DNA of 8,848 nucleotides from Methylococcaceae bacterium (GTDB taxonomy: Bacteria > Pseudomonadota > Gammaproteobacteria > Methylococcales > Methylomonadaceae). Shown piece by piece: positions 1 to 6,927 of the stretch; positions within the stretch are counted from its first letter, which is position 1; each line of letters opens with the position of its first letter. The notes under the pieces are model-generated. The model saw nothing but the letters and a program-made list of their open reading frames with translations, was not told the DNA's origin and did no database searches. Where the stretch lies: assembly GCA_030618325.1 (NCBI GenBank), contig JAUXDP010000130.1, positions 1-8,848 on the forward strand, read 5' to 3'. A program made the translations under genes and the position numbers.

Positions 1-1623
1 GCCCTGACGTTGGCTGCAACAAGGCAAGGAAAAGCTGTGGGAGCTGGTTATGGCTTCTTTTTTAGATACAAACCCTATCCCATGCTTGCCGAAATACGGG
101 CAAAGGAAAAACTCTTTCAACCCCCTTTTGGGCCCATCATTGTTGCCCATGGTGATACCGTTCTTGATGTATTGACCCGACACCATGAATTCACTGTAGA
201 TCCCTACGGTAGGGAAATGATTAAATCCCTGACTCCGAACAACAATGATGGTTTTGATACTTTTATTCTAAGTACGGATGACGACAGCAAGTATTTAGAA
301 GACAAGGCATTACTAACTGCAGTAGTTAACAGAAATGACCCAGCAAAGATAACCGAGTTAATTCATCAAGACTGCATGACTCGGATGCGTAAAGCAGTTC
401 AAGAAGCTCGAACCAATGGCGAACTGTATGTTGATGTGGTACCGGCAGTAGCAAGGTTTGTTCCAGTGACGATGGGGCATCATTATCTTGGCGTTCCTGC
501 TGCTGAGCAGACGGGTAAATTTGAACTGACTGATGAGATGCTGGAATATTATGGCGATAAAGTTCCCGGTCCTGATGGTAAAACACCTTTACCTACTTCT
601 TATCAGAAACCAGACGGCGAGACCATTAGCTTGCCCGACTCCGCATTAACCCGGGGCGATGGAATTATTCCTGATGAGGCGCAGGTTTATTTATGGATCA
701 AAGCATCATTTCGAAATTTTTTCAATAATGTCAAGAAAGATATTCCTGTTCAGGCCTATGGTGTCAGAGCATATCGGGAGCTATTGGCTTATATTCATCG
801 GGAAATCAAAATTAAGAGTCAAGCACTGCAAAGAGGTAAGACGGTTCCTGATAATATGCTGACTCGCTTACTCAAACTGCAACAGGGCATAGCAACGCCA
901 GGAGTGAATCGTCCAGCAGCTTTGGATTTGGCAAGAGTCAGTGACTTGAGAATTGCCGAAAATATTATGGGAACCATAGTAGGCGCTATTGCCGGGCAGG
1001 AGGAGGCTACCAGTCGGGTCATCGACTCTGTCATTCGATTGCAAGATGGAGACTATGAACAAGGGGATTCGAATAGTTTACCGGATGGACAACGCTATGG
1101 ATCTTTTGCAGAAGCAAAAGAATTGGCCATGAATGTTCTTGAACAACGCGATGTTGAAAATAGCCGAAATGAGTTACGTAAATATGCACTAGAAGCCTTA
1201 CGTCTACAACCTCAAGGTGAAGCGTTATTGCGCGAATGCGTTAAAGATGGAGCAACCATCGCAGATAGTCGTCCGATTAAATCAGGGACATTGATATTTG
1301 CTTCCCATGCTTCGGCTATGCAGGATGTTGACCAGCCCAATGCATTTATCGTCGGTAGAGAGGATAAACATTATTTGCAGCATGGCTATAAACGCCATAA
1401 ATGTCTGGGCCAGTATGTTTCACCGGTGCTTATGGTTGAGGCGCTGATTGCTGTTTTAGCACTGGAAAATGTTCGACGTCCTCCATCTAATCCCGGTGAA
1501 TCCACGTTCCCGTCAGAAAGAAGATTTGGCAGGCTGCAATTGGATGACAACAATTTATACGCGGAAACCTTTACCCTTGAATTTGATGATTATGGAACCA
1601 CCAGTAAATATTTTGGAGAATAA
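1..1623 (+). CDS. Cytochrome P450-type heme-thiolate protein, 5'-partial
   Basis: A heme-thiolate enzyme, probably cytoplasmic because no signal peptide or membrane anchor is visible. The frame is open from base 1. The first possible start is TTG at 10, which has no ribosome binding site before it, so the true start probably lies outside the window. Numbered from that TTG (537 residues), the fold is supported by an N-terminal P450-like region (PYPMLAEIRA, about 23-32), an I-helix stretch GAIAGQEEAT (325-334), the K-helix ExxR as E395-A-L-R398, and the heme loop HGYKRHKCLG (458-467) with C465 as the proximal ligand. Two points are odd. The usual AGxDT Thr position is Glu332, and the heme loop has His and Lys where Phe and Gly are usual. 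An extra polar Gly/Pro-rich segment lies at about 182-217. Missing Thr is seen in P450s that rearrange hydroperoxides rather than activate O2 (CYP74, fungal Ppo). P450 membership is firm; the reaction is inferred. The stop overlaps the next start by one base. Confidence 0.85.
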   Translation, partial: ALTLAATRQGKAVGAGYGFFFRYKPYPMLAEIRAKEKLFQPPFGPIIVAHGDTVLDVLTRHHEFTVDPYGREMIKSLTPNNNDGFDTFILSTDDDSKYLEDKALLTAVVNRNDPAKITELIHQDCMTRMRKAVQEARTNGELYVDVVPAVARFVPVTMGHHYLGVPAAEQTGKFELTDEMLEYYGDKVPGPDGKTPLPTSYQKPDGETISLPDSALTRGDGIIPDEAQVYLWIKASFRNFFNNVKKDIPVQAYGVRAYRELLAYIHREIKIKSQALQRGKTVPDNMLTRLLKLQQGIATPGVNRPAALDLARVSDLRIAENIMGTIVGAIAGQEEATSRVIDSVIRLQDGDYEQGDSNSLPDGQRYGSFAEAKELAMNVLEQRDVENSRNELRKYALEALRLQPQGEALLRECVKDGATIADSRPIKSGTLIFASHASAMQDVDQPNAFIVGREDKHYLQHGYKRHKCLGQYVSPVLMVEALIAVLALENVRRPPSNPGESTFPSERRFGRLQLDDNNLYAETFTLEFDDYGTTSKYFGE

Positions 1624-1628
1624 TGATG
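1615..1628 (+). promoter_or_regulatory. Ribosome binding site and TAATG stop/start overlap coupling genes 1 and 2
   Basis: GGAG at 1615-1618 lies within the last codons of the P450 gene. The TAA stop (1621-1623) shares its last A with an ATG at 1623, and a second in-frame ATG follows at 1626. The GGAG is 4 bases from the first ATG and 7 from the second, so the second may be the main start; the protein would differ by one Met. The overlap indicates translational coupling and one transcript for both genes. Confidence 0.7.
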
Positions 1629-4094
1629 AATCTTTCAAAGCAATTTTCTCTAGTTTTATTTTTGATCCTTTTTTTCGGGCTGATCAACAAAGTGCAGTCG
1701 GCACAATATAATTCTGCCTATGCTTCAACCGCTCAGCCTGTAAATGTATCTCCTCCCGTGACTGGTCATGTGTCTGATCAATGGGTAACAACAGGCGAGA
1801 GTTCCTGGCAGGAAGAGCAGGCACGCCGTGAAAATGAGCTTTATGCATATATAAATGACACTGACGCGGACAGAGCCAACACCTATGGGTTTCGAACAGG
1901 GCATACACCCAAGTTAGGTTGGAATTGGTTTGACAACCATCCTATAGGTTACGGTGGCATACCCTACGTGTTATTACAAACTATTTTATCTCTTGATCCT
2001 GCAACAGAAACTAACCCACATTTACTGGCTTTAGCCAACGTGTGGAAAAAGAAATCGGTTATTCCCAGTGAAACAGGCAAGGAAATTTATACGATTGATC
2101 ATCTAGGTCTTGGACCTCATCCGGATGACTATGAAAATGGTGTAGCGAAGGATCCCAGCCAGAGAAGTCATTTATTGCCGAATGGCTTAGTTTATGATCC
2201 CACTGTTGAAGTTGAAAAATTGACTGATATTGATGGCCGGCTAAACAGAATGCGGGATGGCTTGGCAGGTGATTTTGTTAAAAAATTCATGGCTATTTTT
2301 GGTGTCAATTATGAACCTAAAGTTGGTGCTTTAGTTGTACTTGCTCACGGGAAGCTGCGAAAAGAATTGCATGGTGATGATATAGATTACGAAAAAGAAC
2401 ATCATCGTTTTCAACAAGCGCCTAAAGTTGATCCGGTGTTTTTTTCATGTACAGGCTGCCATGTTGGTCGGGTAATAGTGGGTGGAGAACTGAATAACCA
2501 GGGAGAAGTGTTAGAACCAGGAAAAATGAAGTTTATGTTGGGAATGCCGAATACAGAAGCAGAGACCCAGCGTTTTTCAGCACAGATGATGTTAGAAACC
2601 GGATTAGTGCTCGTCGAGTCCGGTTTTTCCATTGATGCAACGACAATTCCCAAAGGGGAGGATATTGTAGTCAGTCAGGATGCTGTGACGGCTTTATATA
2701 CCCGATTATTAGATCGGGCGATTGATACTGAATCTGTCAAAACTATCTATGGGGCAAGTCCAGAACAAATAGAACGGGCGAAAATACAAACGTATTGGGT
2801 TGCAAAAGATTTCCCAACTTATTTAGGTAATATCGTCAGTGGTGCTGTTAAAGCCCAGTTTGCCTATTACCAAATGGCAAGTAACTTTGCCTATAACCCC
2901 AAAAATCCACATAGATCCCACCCAGACCAGAAAATGCCACACTTTGTCACTGATCGGATGGGACAAATGGATGCTTTTGGTATGGCTCCATCACTGGTGT
3001 TTCTTCATTCGCTAAGGCCCGACAATAGCTATATCAAGTTTTTATATCAAGACAACCCTGAAAACCCATTGTTTACCGGACTTGATACTATTCCCGGTTT
3101 TAGTGGAGAGGTGAGCGTTGAGGATGCGGGGCCACGGATACGTAAGACTTTTAAGGATTGGGTATCACAGTATGCTGCACCTATTGATATCAAAAGTCTC
3201 AACTGGAGTGGCCAACGGGAATTGGCTAATTGGGATGGCAATCAAGGTGCTCAAGCTAGGACCTTGGCCTCTGGAACTTCAGCCACAGGTGATCCAAGAA
3301 AAGTTAATGTTAGGATTCATGAGCCGCTTAACCCATTGATCAACAACATGCCACCACCACCGTATCCTTTTACTGTCGATAGAGAAAAAGCTTTGCGTGG
3401 AATGGCAATATTTAATGGCGAAGGTTTGCAAGGGGAAGACCAATGTTCAGGTTGTCATATTCCCAACAATACAATGATCTATCCGGTAACCAAACTGGGT
3501 GTTGATGAAAATCGTGCCTTAGTGACCAGTGATGTTGCCCGCTACGGATTGGCGGGTGTGGTGATGGAAGCTTGTAAAATATTCATCCGGAATAACCCTG
3601 GTAATGATTGGTGCTTGCCCAGAGACAAACAGGGCAATGTGATTACTGATTGGGAAAAATCAAATGATGATTATTTCAAGGATACCCCCGGACGAGTACG
3701 AAGTGGGAAGCATGGTTATAAAGCTGACATGCTACATGGTATTTGGGGTAGAGCGCCGTATTTACATAATGGCTCGGTACCCACTCTAATGCATTTGATC
3801 TGCCCTGATACCCGACCCAAAAAATTCAATCGTGGCGTTGTTTATTATGATCAGGATATGGTTGGGTTTGTTTGGAATATTATCCCTAGGCAACGTTATA
3901 GCCCTTACGATATCCAACTCGTCAAAACTTATGATACGTCGGTTTTTTCAAGAAGTAATGCTGGACATGAATACGGTTCCGGTTTGTGTCCTGATGTGAG
4001 TGGCTTAGATCCAGTCGCTGACCGTGACAAAATTGTAGAAATTGTTTCTTCTTCAAAAGTAGCTGATTTGCTGGAATACCTTAAGACATTGTAG
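1623..4094 (+). CDS. Secreted di-heme cytochrome c, RoxA/MauG/cytochrome c peroxidase-like
   Basis: Predicted periplasmic or secreted c-type di-heme oxidoreductase of 823 residues. A basic start (MMNLSKQ), a hydrophobic core and a likely cleavage near KVQS/AQ (about 26-27) form a Sec signal peptide, needed because heme c is attached in the periplasm. Two heme sites are present: C276-T-G-C279-H280 and C608-S-G-C611-H612. Family hallmarks between and after them include DRMGQMDAFG (444-453), a PPPPYPF run (577-583) leading to the second heme, and LHGIWGRAPYLHNGSVPTL (about 704-722), which matches the C-terminal signature of MauG/CcpA/RoxA-type proteins. RoxA, a rubber oxygenase of about 680 residues, cleaves C=C bonds of polyisoprene with O2; other members are peroxidases or act on proteins. 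This protein is longer, with 332 residues between hemes against roughly 200 in RoxA, so rubber cleavage should not be assumed. The gene is coupled to the P450 upstream and lies 30 bp from the next gene. Confidence 0.88.
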   Translation: MMNLSKQFSLVLFLILFFGLINKVQSAQYNSAYASTAQPVNVSPPVTGHVSDQWVTTGESSWQEEQARRENELYAYINDTDADRANTYGFRTGHTPKLGWNWFDNHPIGYGGIPYVLLQTILSLDPATETNPHLLALANVWKKKSVIPSETGKEIYTIDHLGLGPHPDDYENGVAKDPSQRSHLLPNGLVYDPTVEVEKLTDIDGRLNRMRDGLAGDFVKKFMAIFGVNYEPKVGALVVLAHGKLRKELHGDDIDYEKEHHRFQQAPKVDPVFFSCTGCHVGRVIVGGELNNQGEVLEPGKMKFMLGMPNTEAETQRFSAQMMLETGLVLVESGFSIDATTIPKGEDIVVSQDAVTALYTRLLDRAIDTESVKTIYGASPEQIERAKIQTYWVAKDFPTYLGNIVSGAVKAQFAYYQMASNFAYNPKNPHRSHPDQKMPHFVTDRMGQMDAFGMAPSLVFLHSLRPDNSYIKFLYQDNPENPLFTGLDTIPGFSGEVSVEDAGPRIRKTFKDWVSQYAAPIDIKSLNWSGQRELANWDGNQGAQARTLASGTSATGDPRKVNVRIHEPLNPLINNMPPPPYPFTVDREKALRGMAIFNGEGLQGEDQCSGCHIPNNTMIYPVTKLGVDENRALVTSDVARYGLAGVVMEACKIFIRNNPGNDWCLPRDKQGNVITDWEKSNDDYFKDTPGRVRSGKHGYKADMLHGIWGRAPYLHNGSVPTLMHLICPDTRPKKFNRGVVYYDQDMVGFVWNIIPRQRYSPYDIQLVKTYDTSVFSRSNAGHEYGSGLCPDVSGLDPVADRDKIVEIVSSSKVADLLEYLKTL

Positions 4095-4124
4095 CTGCTA
4101 TTAATCAAATCAAGAGGGCTTGTT

Positions 4125-5063
4125 ATGAATACAAAAAATAAAACAATGATTAAGCTGTTGTTAATCTTTATGGTCGGAGTAGCCGCTGTTGAAGCTGCTG
4201 GTTACAATCCGGTTGTACATCAGGCTCAGACACTACTGGCTGCTTCAGGTTTTAATCCGGATGTTTTGGATGGTGTTTATGGACCCAATACCGCAAAAGC
4301 AATTAGTACTTATCAAAGCAGCAAGGGCCTGACAGCTTCAGGTCAACTTGATAGCGCAACGCTAGATAGTTTAGGCATAGGCGTATCAGTTGATTTAGCA
4401 AATAATGTTGCAGATTGGCGGGCTGTTCCAAACCAGACTGAAATTGATCAGATGGTTGCAGCGGTTAATAGCACCAGTAATCCTTATGCTGATTACAGAC
4501 CTAATGCTCCTGGAGCAGCACTAGACCTGCCCGGGAAGTCGATATTGGATGCCATGAACCGTAGTGCCGATGTGTACGGTAGCCGTCTACCGAGACAACC
4601 AAAATCTACAGCACAAGGTTATAAATACATGTGGCAATGCCTGAAAACAGGATACGCGCCTACGCACTGGTCAGATATTACTATTCATTACTATTGCCAA
4701 ATGTCTAAACCCAGAACCTGCTATACCTACGCACTTTCAGGGAAGTCAACGGGTGGTGCTAAATACTCAAGACCAAGGGCTTATAAAGAGTGTGTCGCTG
4801 GCCAGTTAGATGGCTCGGCTGATTTTAAATGGGTTCCAAGTGACCAACCCCTGGTTTACCAATATGTCATGTATGGTCAAACTAACACATTTAATCATGA
4901 ACAGGAGCAAGCGATTATTAATGCTTTCTACGGTATTGGAAATCCAACCGATAAACGAGAATGTAATGCAAAGCGTCCTCGACGAACTGAAGATCCTCAA
5001 GATGGCACTCATTGCTTGGTCAACAAAGTCATGTCGCAGAAGTTGATAGGAAGATCCAAATAA
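4125..5063 (+). CDS. Secreted protein with N-terminal peptidoglycan-binding domain and unknown six-Cys C-terminal region
   Basis: A 312-residue exported protein. The start ATG has AGAGGG at 4113-4118, six bases upstream. A Sec signal peptide (Lys-rich start, then KLLLIFMVGVAAVEA) probably ends near residues 24-25. Residues about 28-86 fit a PG_binding_1 (PF01471) domain: VVHQAQTLLAASGF, then LDGVYGPNTAKAISTYQ and a final ATLDSLGI. This three-helix domain usually anchors proteins to cell-wall peptidoglycan. From about 100 to the end I recognise no family. That part holds all six cysteines (172, 191, 199, 223, 280, 297), suggesting up to three disulfides in the periplasm, and is rich in aromatic residues between 168 and 205. 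No catalytic motif of a peptidoglycan hydrolase is visible. Placed 30 bp after the di-heme cytochrome gene, it may scaffold that cytochrome or position a substrate near the wall; this is inference from gene order only. Confidence 0.75.
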   Translation: MNTKNKTMIKLLLIFMVGVAAVEAAGYNPVVHQAQTLLAASGFNPDVLDGVYGPNTAKAISTYQSSKGLTASGQLDSATLDSLGIGVSVDLANNVADWRAVPNQTEIDQMVAAVNSTSNPYADYRPNAPGAALDLPGKSILDAMNRSADVYGSRLPRQPKSTAQGYKYMWQCLKTGYAPTHWSDITIHYYCQMSKPRTCYTYALSGKSTGGAKYSRPRAYKECVAGQLDGSADFKWVPSDQPLVYQYVMYGQTNTFNHEQEQAIINAFYGIGNPTDKRECNAKRPRRTEDPQDGTHCLVNKVMSQKLIGRSK

Positions 5064-5082
5064 CTATCTTAGACTAAACATT

Positions 5083-5113
5083 CCCTCTTGCTGGAGAGGG
5101 TAAGGGTAAGGAG
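5083..5113. repeat. Degenerate REP-like hairpin with short GGGTAA direct repeat
   Basis: CCCTCT (5083-5088) and AGAGGG (5095-5100) form a perfect 6-bp stem around a 6-base loop, followed by GGGTAAGGGTAAGG (overlapping the stem's last bases). The arrangement resembles the dispersed gammaproteobacterial element whose core is CCCTCTCC...GGAGAGGGTTAGGGTGAGG. No T-run follows on either strand, so it is not a normal intrinsic terminator. It lies between genes 3 and 4 and could modulate mRNA stability or partial read-through. One copy in this window cannot prove repeat status. Confidence 0.5.
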
Positions 5114-5151
5114 ATTTAAAAATCTTTGTTTGTATACGATAAGTATTAACT

Positions 5152-5165
5152 GAGGGGGCAACGTG
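5152..5165 (+). promoter_or_regulatory. Ribosome binding site and GTG start of the GMC oxidoreductase gene
   Basis: GAGGGGG at 5152-5158 lies four bases before GTG at 5163 (seven when counted from GAGG). No better ATG exists nearby, and starting here places the FAD-binding GxGxxG motif at residues 13-18, the normal position for the family. Confidence 0.7.
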
Positions 5166-6890
5166 GCAATCAAATATGATTATCAAGCAGTAGTAATTGG
5201 CAGTGGTTTTGGTGGTGCAATCAACACCTGCCGATTGTCGAAAAAATGGCCGGGGGAGGTGATGTTACTTGAACGAGGTAAGCGTTATCCAATGGGTTCT
5301 TTCCCTCGCTCCCCGCATGACATGGCCAATAATTTCTGGAATGTTGACCATGAAAAGCGCAAACAACCCCGGGCTACTGAGGCCAAAGAAATGCATGGCC
5401 TGTTTGATATTCGCAGATATGATCACATGGATGCAGTCATTAGCGCCGGATTGGGTGGGGGCTCTTTAATTTATGCGAATGTTTTTTTGCAGCCCCCCGA
5501 TGAAGTCTTTGATGATAATTGGCCAGAAAGCTGTAAAAAAGGAGTACTACAACCGTACTATAAAGTAGCCAAATCGGTACTTGGTGCGCGGCCTGTTCCC
5601 CAAAATGATGATCCGCGACGACGAATTGTTCGTACTGAATTATTTCAGCAATTTGCCAAATCTGAAGGGCGGGATTCGAATTTATTCGATCTTAACGTAT
5701 TTTTTGGCAATGATTTTAACAAACCCACTGATATTGGAGTGCAGGAAAAAAATCGCTATGGCGCTATTCAAACCTCCTGCGTTTATTGTGCTGAATGTGA
5801 TGTTGGTTGTAATACCCATTCCAAAAACACCCTGGATCTAAATTATTTATTTGTTGCTGAACACAAACACAAAACGCGTATTGAAACGGAAGTCCTAGCG
5901 GAAAAAATTGTTCCTCTAAATGCTGAGGGTGATGAGGATGCATCCGCCGATGGTAAATACGGCTACATGGTTTATTATCTGGATTTAAAAGACAACAAAA
6001 AAGAGTGTTCGGTTATTACCCGGCGGGTAGTCGTTTCTGCTGGTACCTTGGGCTCGAATGAACTGCTGCTACGTTGTCGTGATATCCATAAAACTCTGCC
6101 CAATATAAATCAAAATCTTGGTAAATATTTCTCCGGCAACGGTGATTTTATTTCCTTTATTGTCGATGGTGAGAAACCAGCAGATCCCAATTACGGGCCA
6201 GTGATTACCCAAGGCACCGATTATCATTTATTCAAGGATTTTGACAGAGAGCAGGCCTTTATTTTGGAGGATGCTGGCTATCCCAATTTTACGGCATGGT
6301 ACATTGAGTTTTTAAAGCCGGGTATTTCGGGTTTTTCCGCTTTTTTTAGAATGTTAAAAATAGCACTGTCTCGAATAGCGCACCGTTTGACAACAGGCAG
6401 AATAGGTTATCTATTTAATGAATTAATGCAGGGAGATGTGTCTTTCGGTACCAGTGTGTTGCTTTGTATGGGTATTGATCGTAGCGATGGTGTTATGCAA
6501 CTGGATAAACAGGGTTATCTAAAATTGCACTGGCCGTATAAAAACAGTCTGTCTTTGTATGAAGCCATTCTGGCTATGGGTGAGCGTTTTAAAGAACATG
6601 TCGGGGCAAAAGCATTTTTACCGATGCCAACCTGGTTGTTATGGCCCAAGCGAAGAAATGTAACGGTACATTCTTTAGGGGGTTGTCGCCTGGCTGACAC
6701 ACCGGAAAATGGAGTGACCAGTGCAGATCCTAAAACTATGGGGCAGGTATTTGGCTACCAAGGACTCTATGTTGCAGATGGTGCGATTTTGCCGACCGCT
6801 GTAGGAGCCAATCCAATAGCGACTATTTCCGCATTATCAGAACGGATTGCAGAAGGGATTACCGGTATTAAGCCGGATGAAAATTTATAA
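5163..6890 (+). CDS. GMC-family FAD oxidoreductase, cholesterol oxidase (ChoD)-like, with ferredoxin-like Cys cluster
   Basis: A 575-residue flavoenzyme expected to oxidise an alcohol, with electrons passing to O2 or another acceptor; no signal peptide, so cytoplasmic. The dinucleotide-binding motif is G13-S-G15-F-G17-G18, with E37 at the end of the second strand to hold the ribose. SAGLGGGSLIYANVF (about 95-109) is the conserved GMC loop near the flavin. The C-terminal signature has H503 in VTVHSLGGC and N550 in VGANPIATISALSERIA, matching the His/Asn active-site pair of cholesterol-oxidase-type enzymes, along with GLYVADGAILPTAVG. Unusual for GMC enzymes overall is C206-x2-C209-x2-C212-x3-C216 just before NTLDLNYL; it resembles an iron-sulfur ligand motif, and I recall similar cysteines in other ChoD-like proteins. 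The substrate may be a sterol but could be another hydrophobic alcohol. The gene follows a 99-bp gap and precedes its probable partner gene by 34 bp. Confidence 0.9.
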   Translation: MAIKYDYQAVVIGSGFGGAINTCRLSKKWPGEVMLLERGKRYPMGSFPRSPHDMANNFWNVDHEKRKQPRATEAKEMHGLFDIRRYDHMDAVISAGLGGGSLIYANVFLQPPDEVFDDNWPESCKKGVLQPYYKVAKSVLGARPVPQNDDPRRRIVRTELFQQFAKSEGRDSNLFDLNVFFGNDFNKPTDIGVQEKNRYGAIQTSCVYCAECDVGCNTHSKNTLDLNYLFVAEHKHKTRIETEVLAEKIVPLNAEGDEDASADGKYGYMVYYLDLKDNKKECSVITRRVVVSAGTLGSNELLLRCRDIHKTLPNINQNLGKYFSGNGDFISFIVDGEKPADPNYGPVITQGTDYHLFKDFDREQAFILEDAGYPNFTAWYIEFLKPGISGFSAFFRMLKIALSRIAHRLTTGRIGYLFNELMQGDVSFGTSVLLCMGIDRSDGVMQLDKQGYLKLHWPYKNSLSLYEAILAMGERFKEHVGAKAFLPMPTWLLWPKRRNVTVHSLGGCRLADTPENGVTSADPKTMGQVFGYQGLYVADGAILPTAVGANPIATISALSERIAEGITGIKPDENL

Positions 6891-6912
6891 CACCAAAAAA
6901 ATGATAACTTAG

Positions 6913-6927
6913 AAGGTGAGCGCTATG
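6913..6927 (+). promoter_or_regulatory. Ribosome binding site that fixes the start of the last gene at ATG 6925
   Basis: AAGGTGAG (6913-6920) followed by ATG at 6925 gives a good Shine-Dalgarno with 5-8 bases of spacing. An in-frame GTG at 6916 lies inside this Shine-Dalgarno itself and has no separate site of its own, so ATG 6925 is preferred, shortening the protein by three residues. Confidence 0.75.

Noticed and set aside
1623..4094. Calling the di-heme protein a rubber oxygenase (roxA)
   Set aside because: The hemes and the C-terminal signature are family-wide. Length and heme spacing differ from RoxA, and the RoxA-specific active-site residues cannot be located without an alignment.
5115..5150. 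Promoter upstream of the GMC gene
   Set aside because: TTTAAA and GATAAG have suitable spacing but match the consensus poorly in an AT-rich stretch.
6916..6924. GTG at 6916 as the start of the hydrolase gene
   Set aside because: It lies within the AAGGTGAG Shine-Dalgarno that serves ATG 6925 and has no site of its own.
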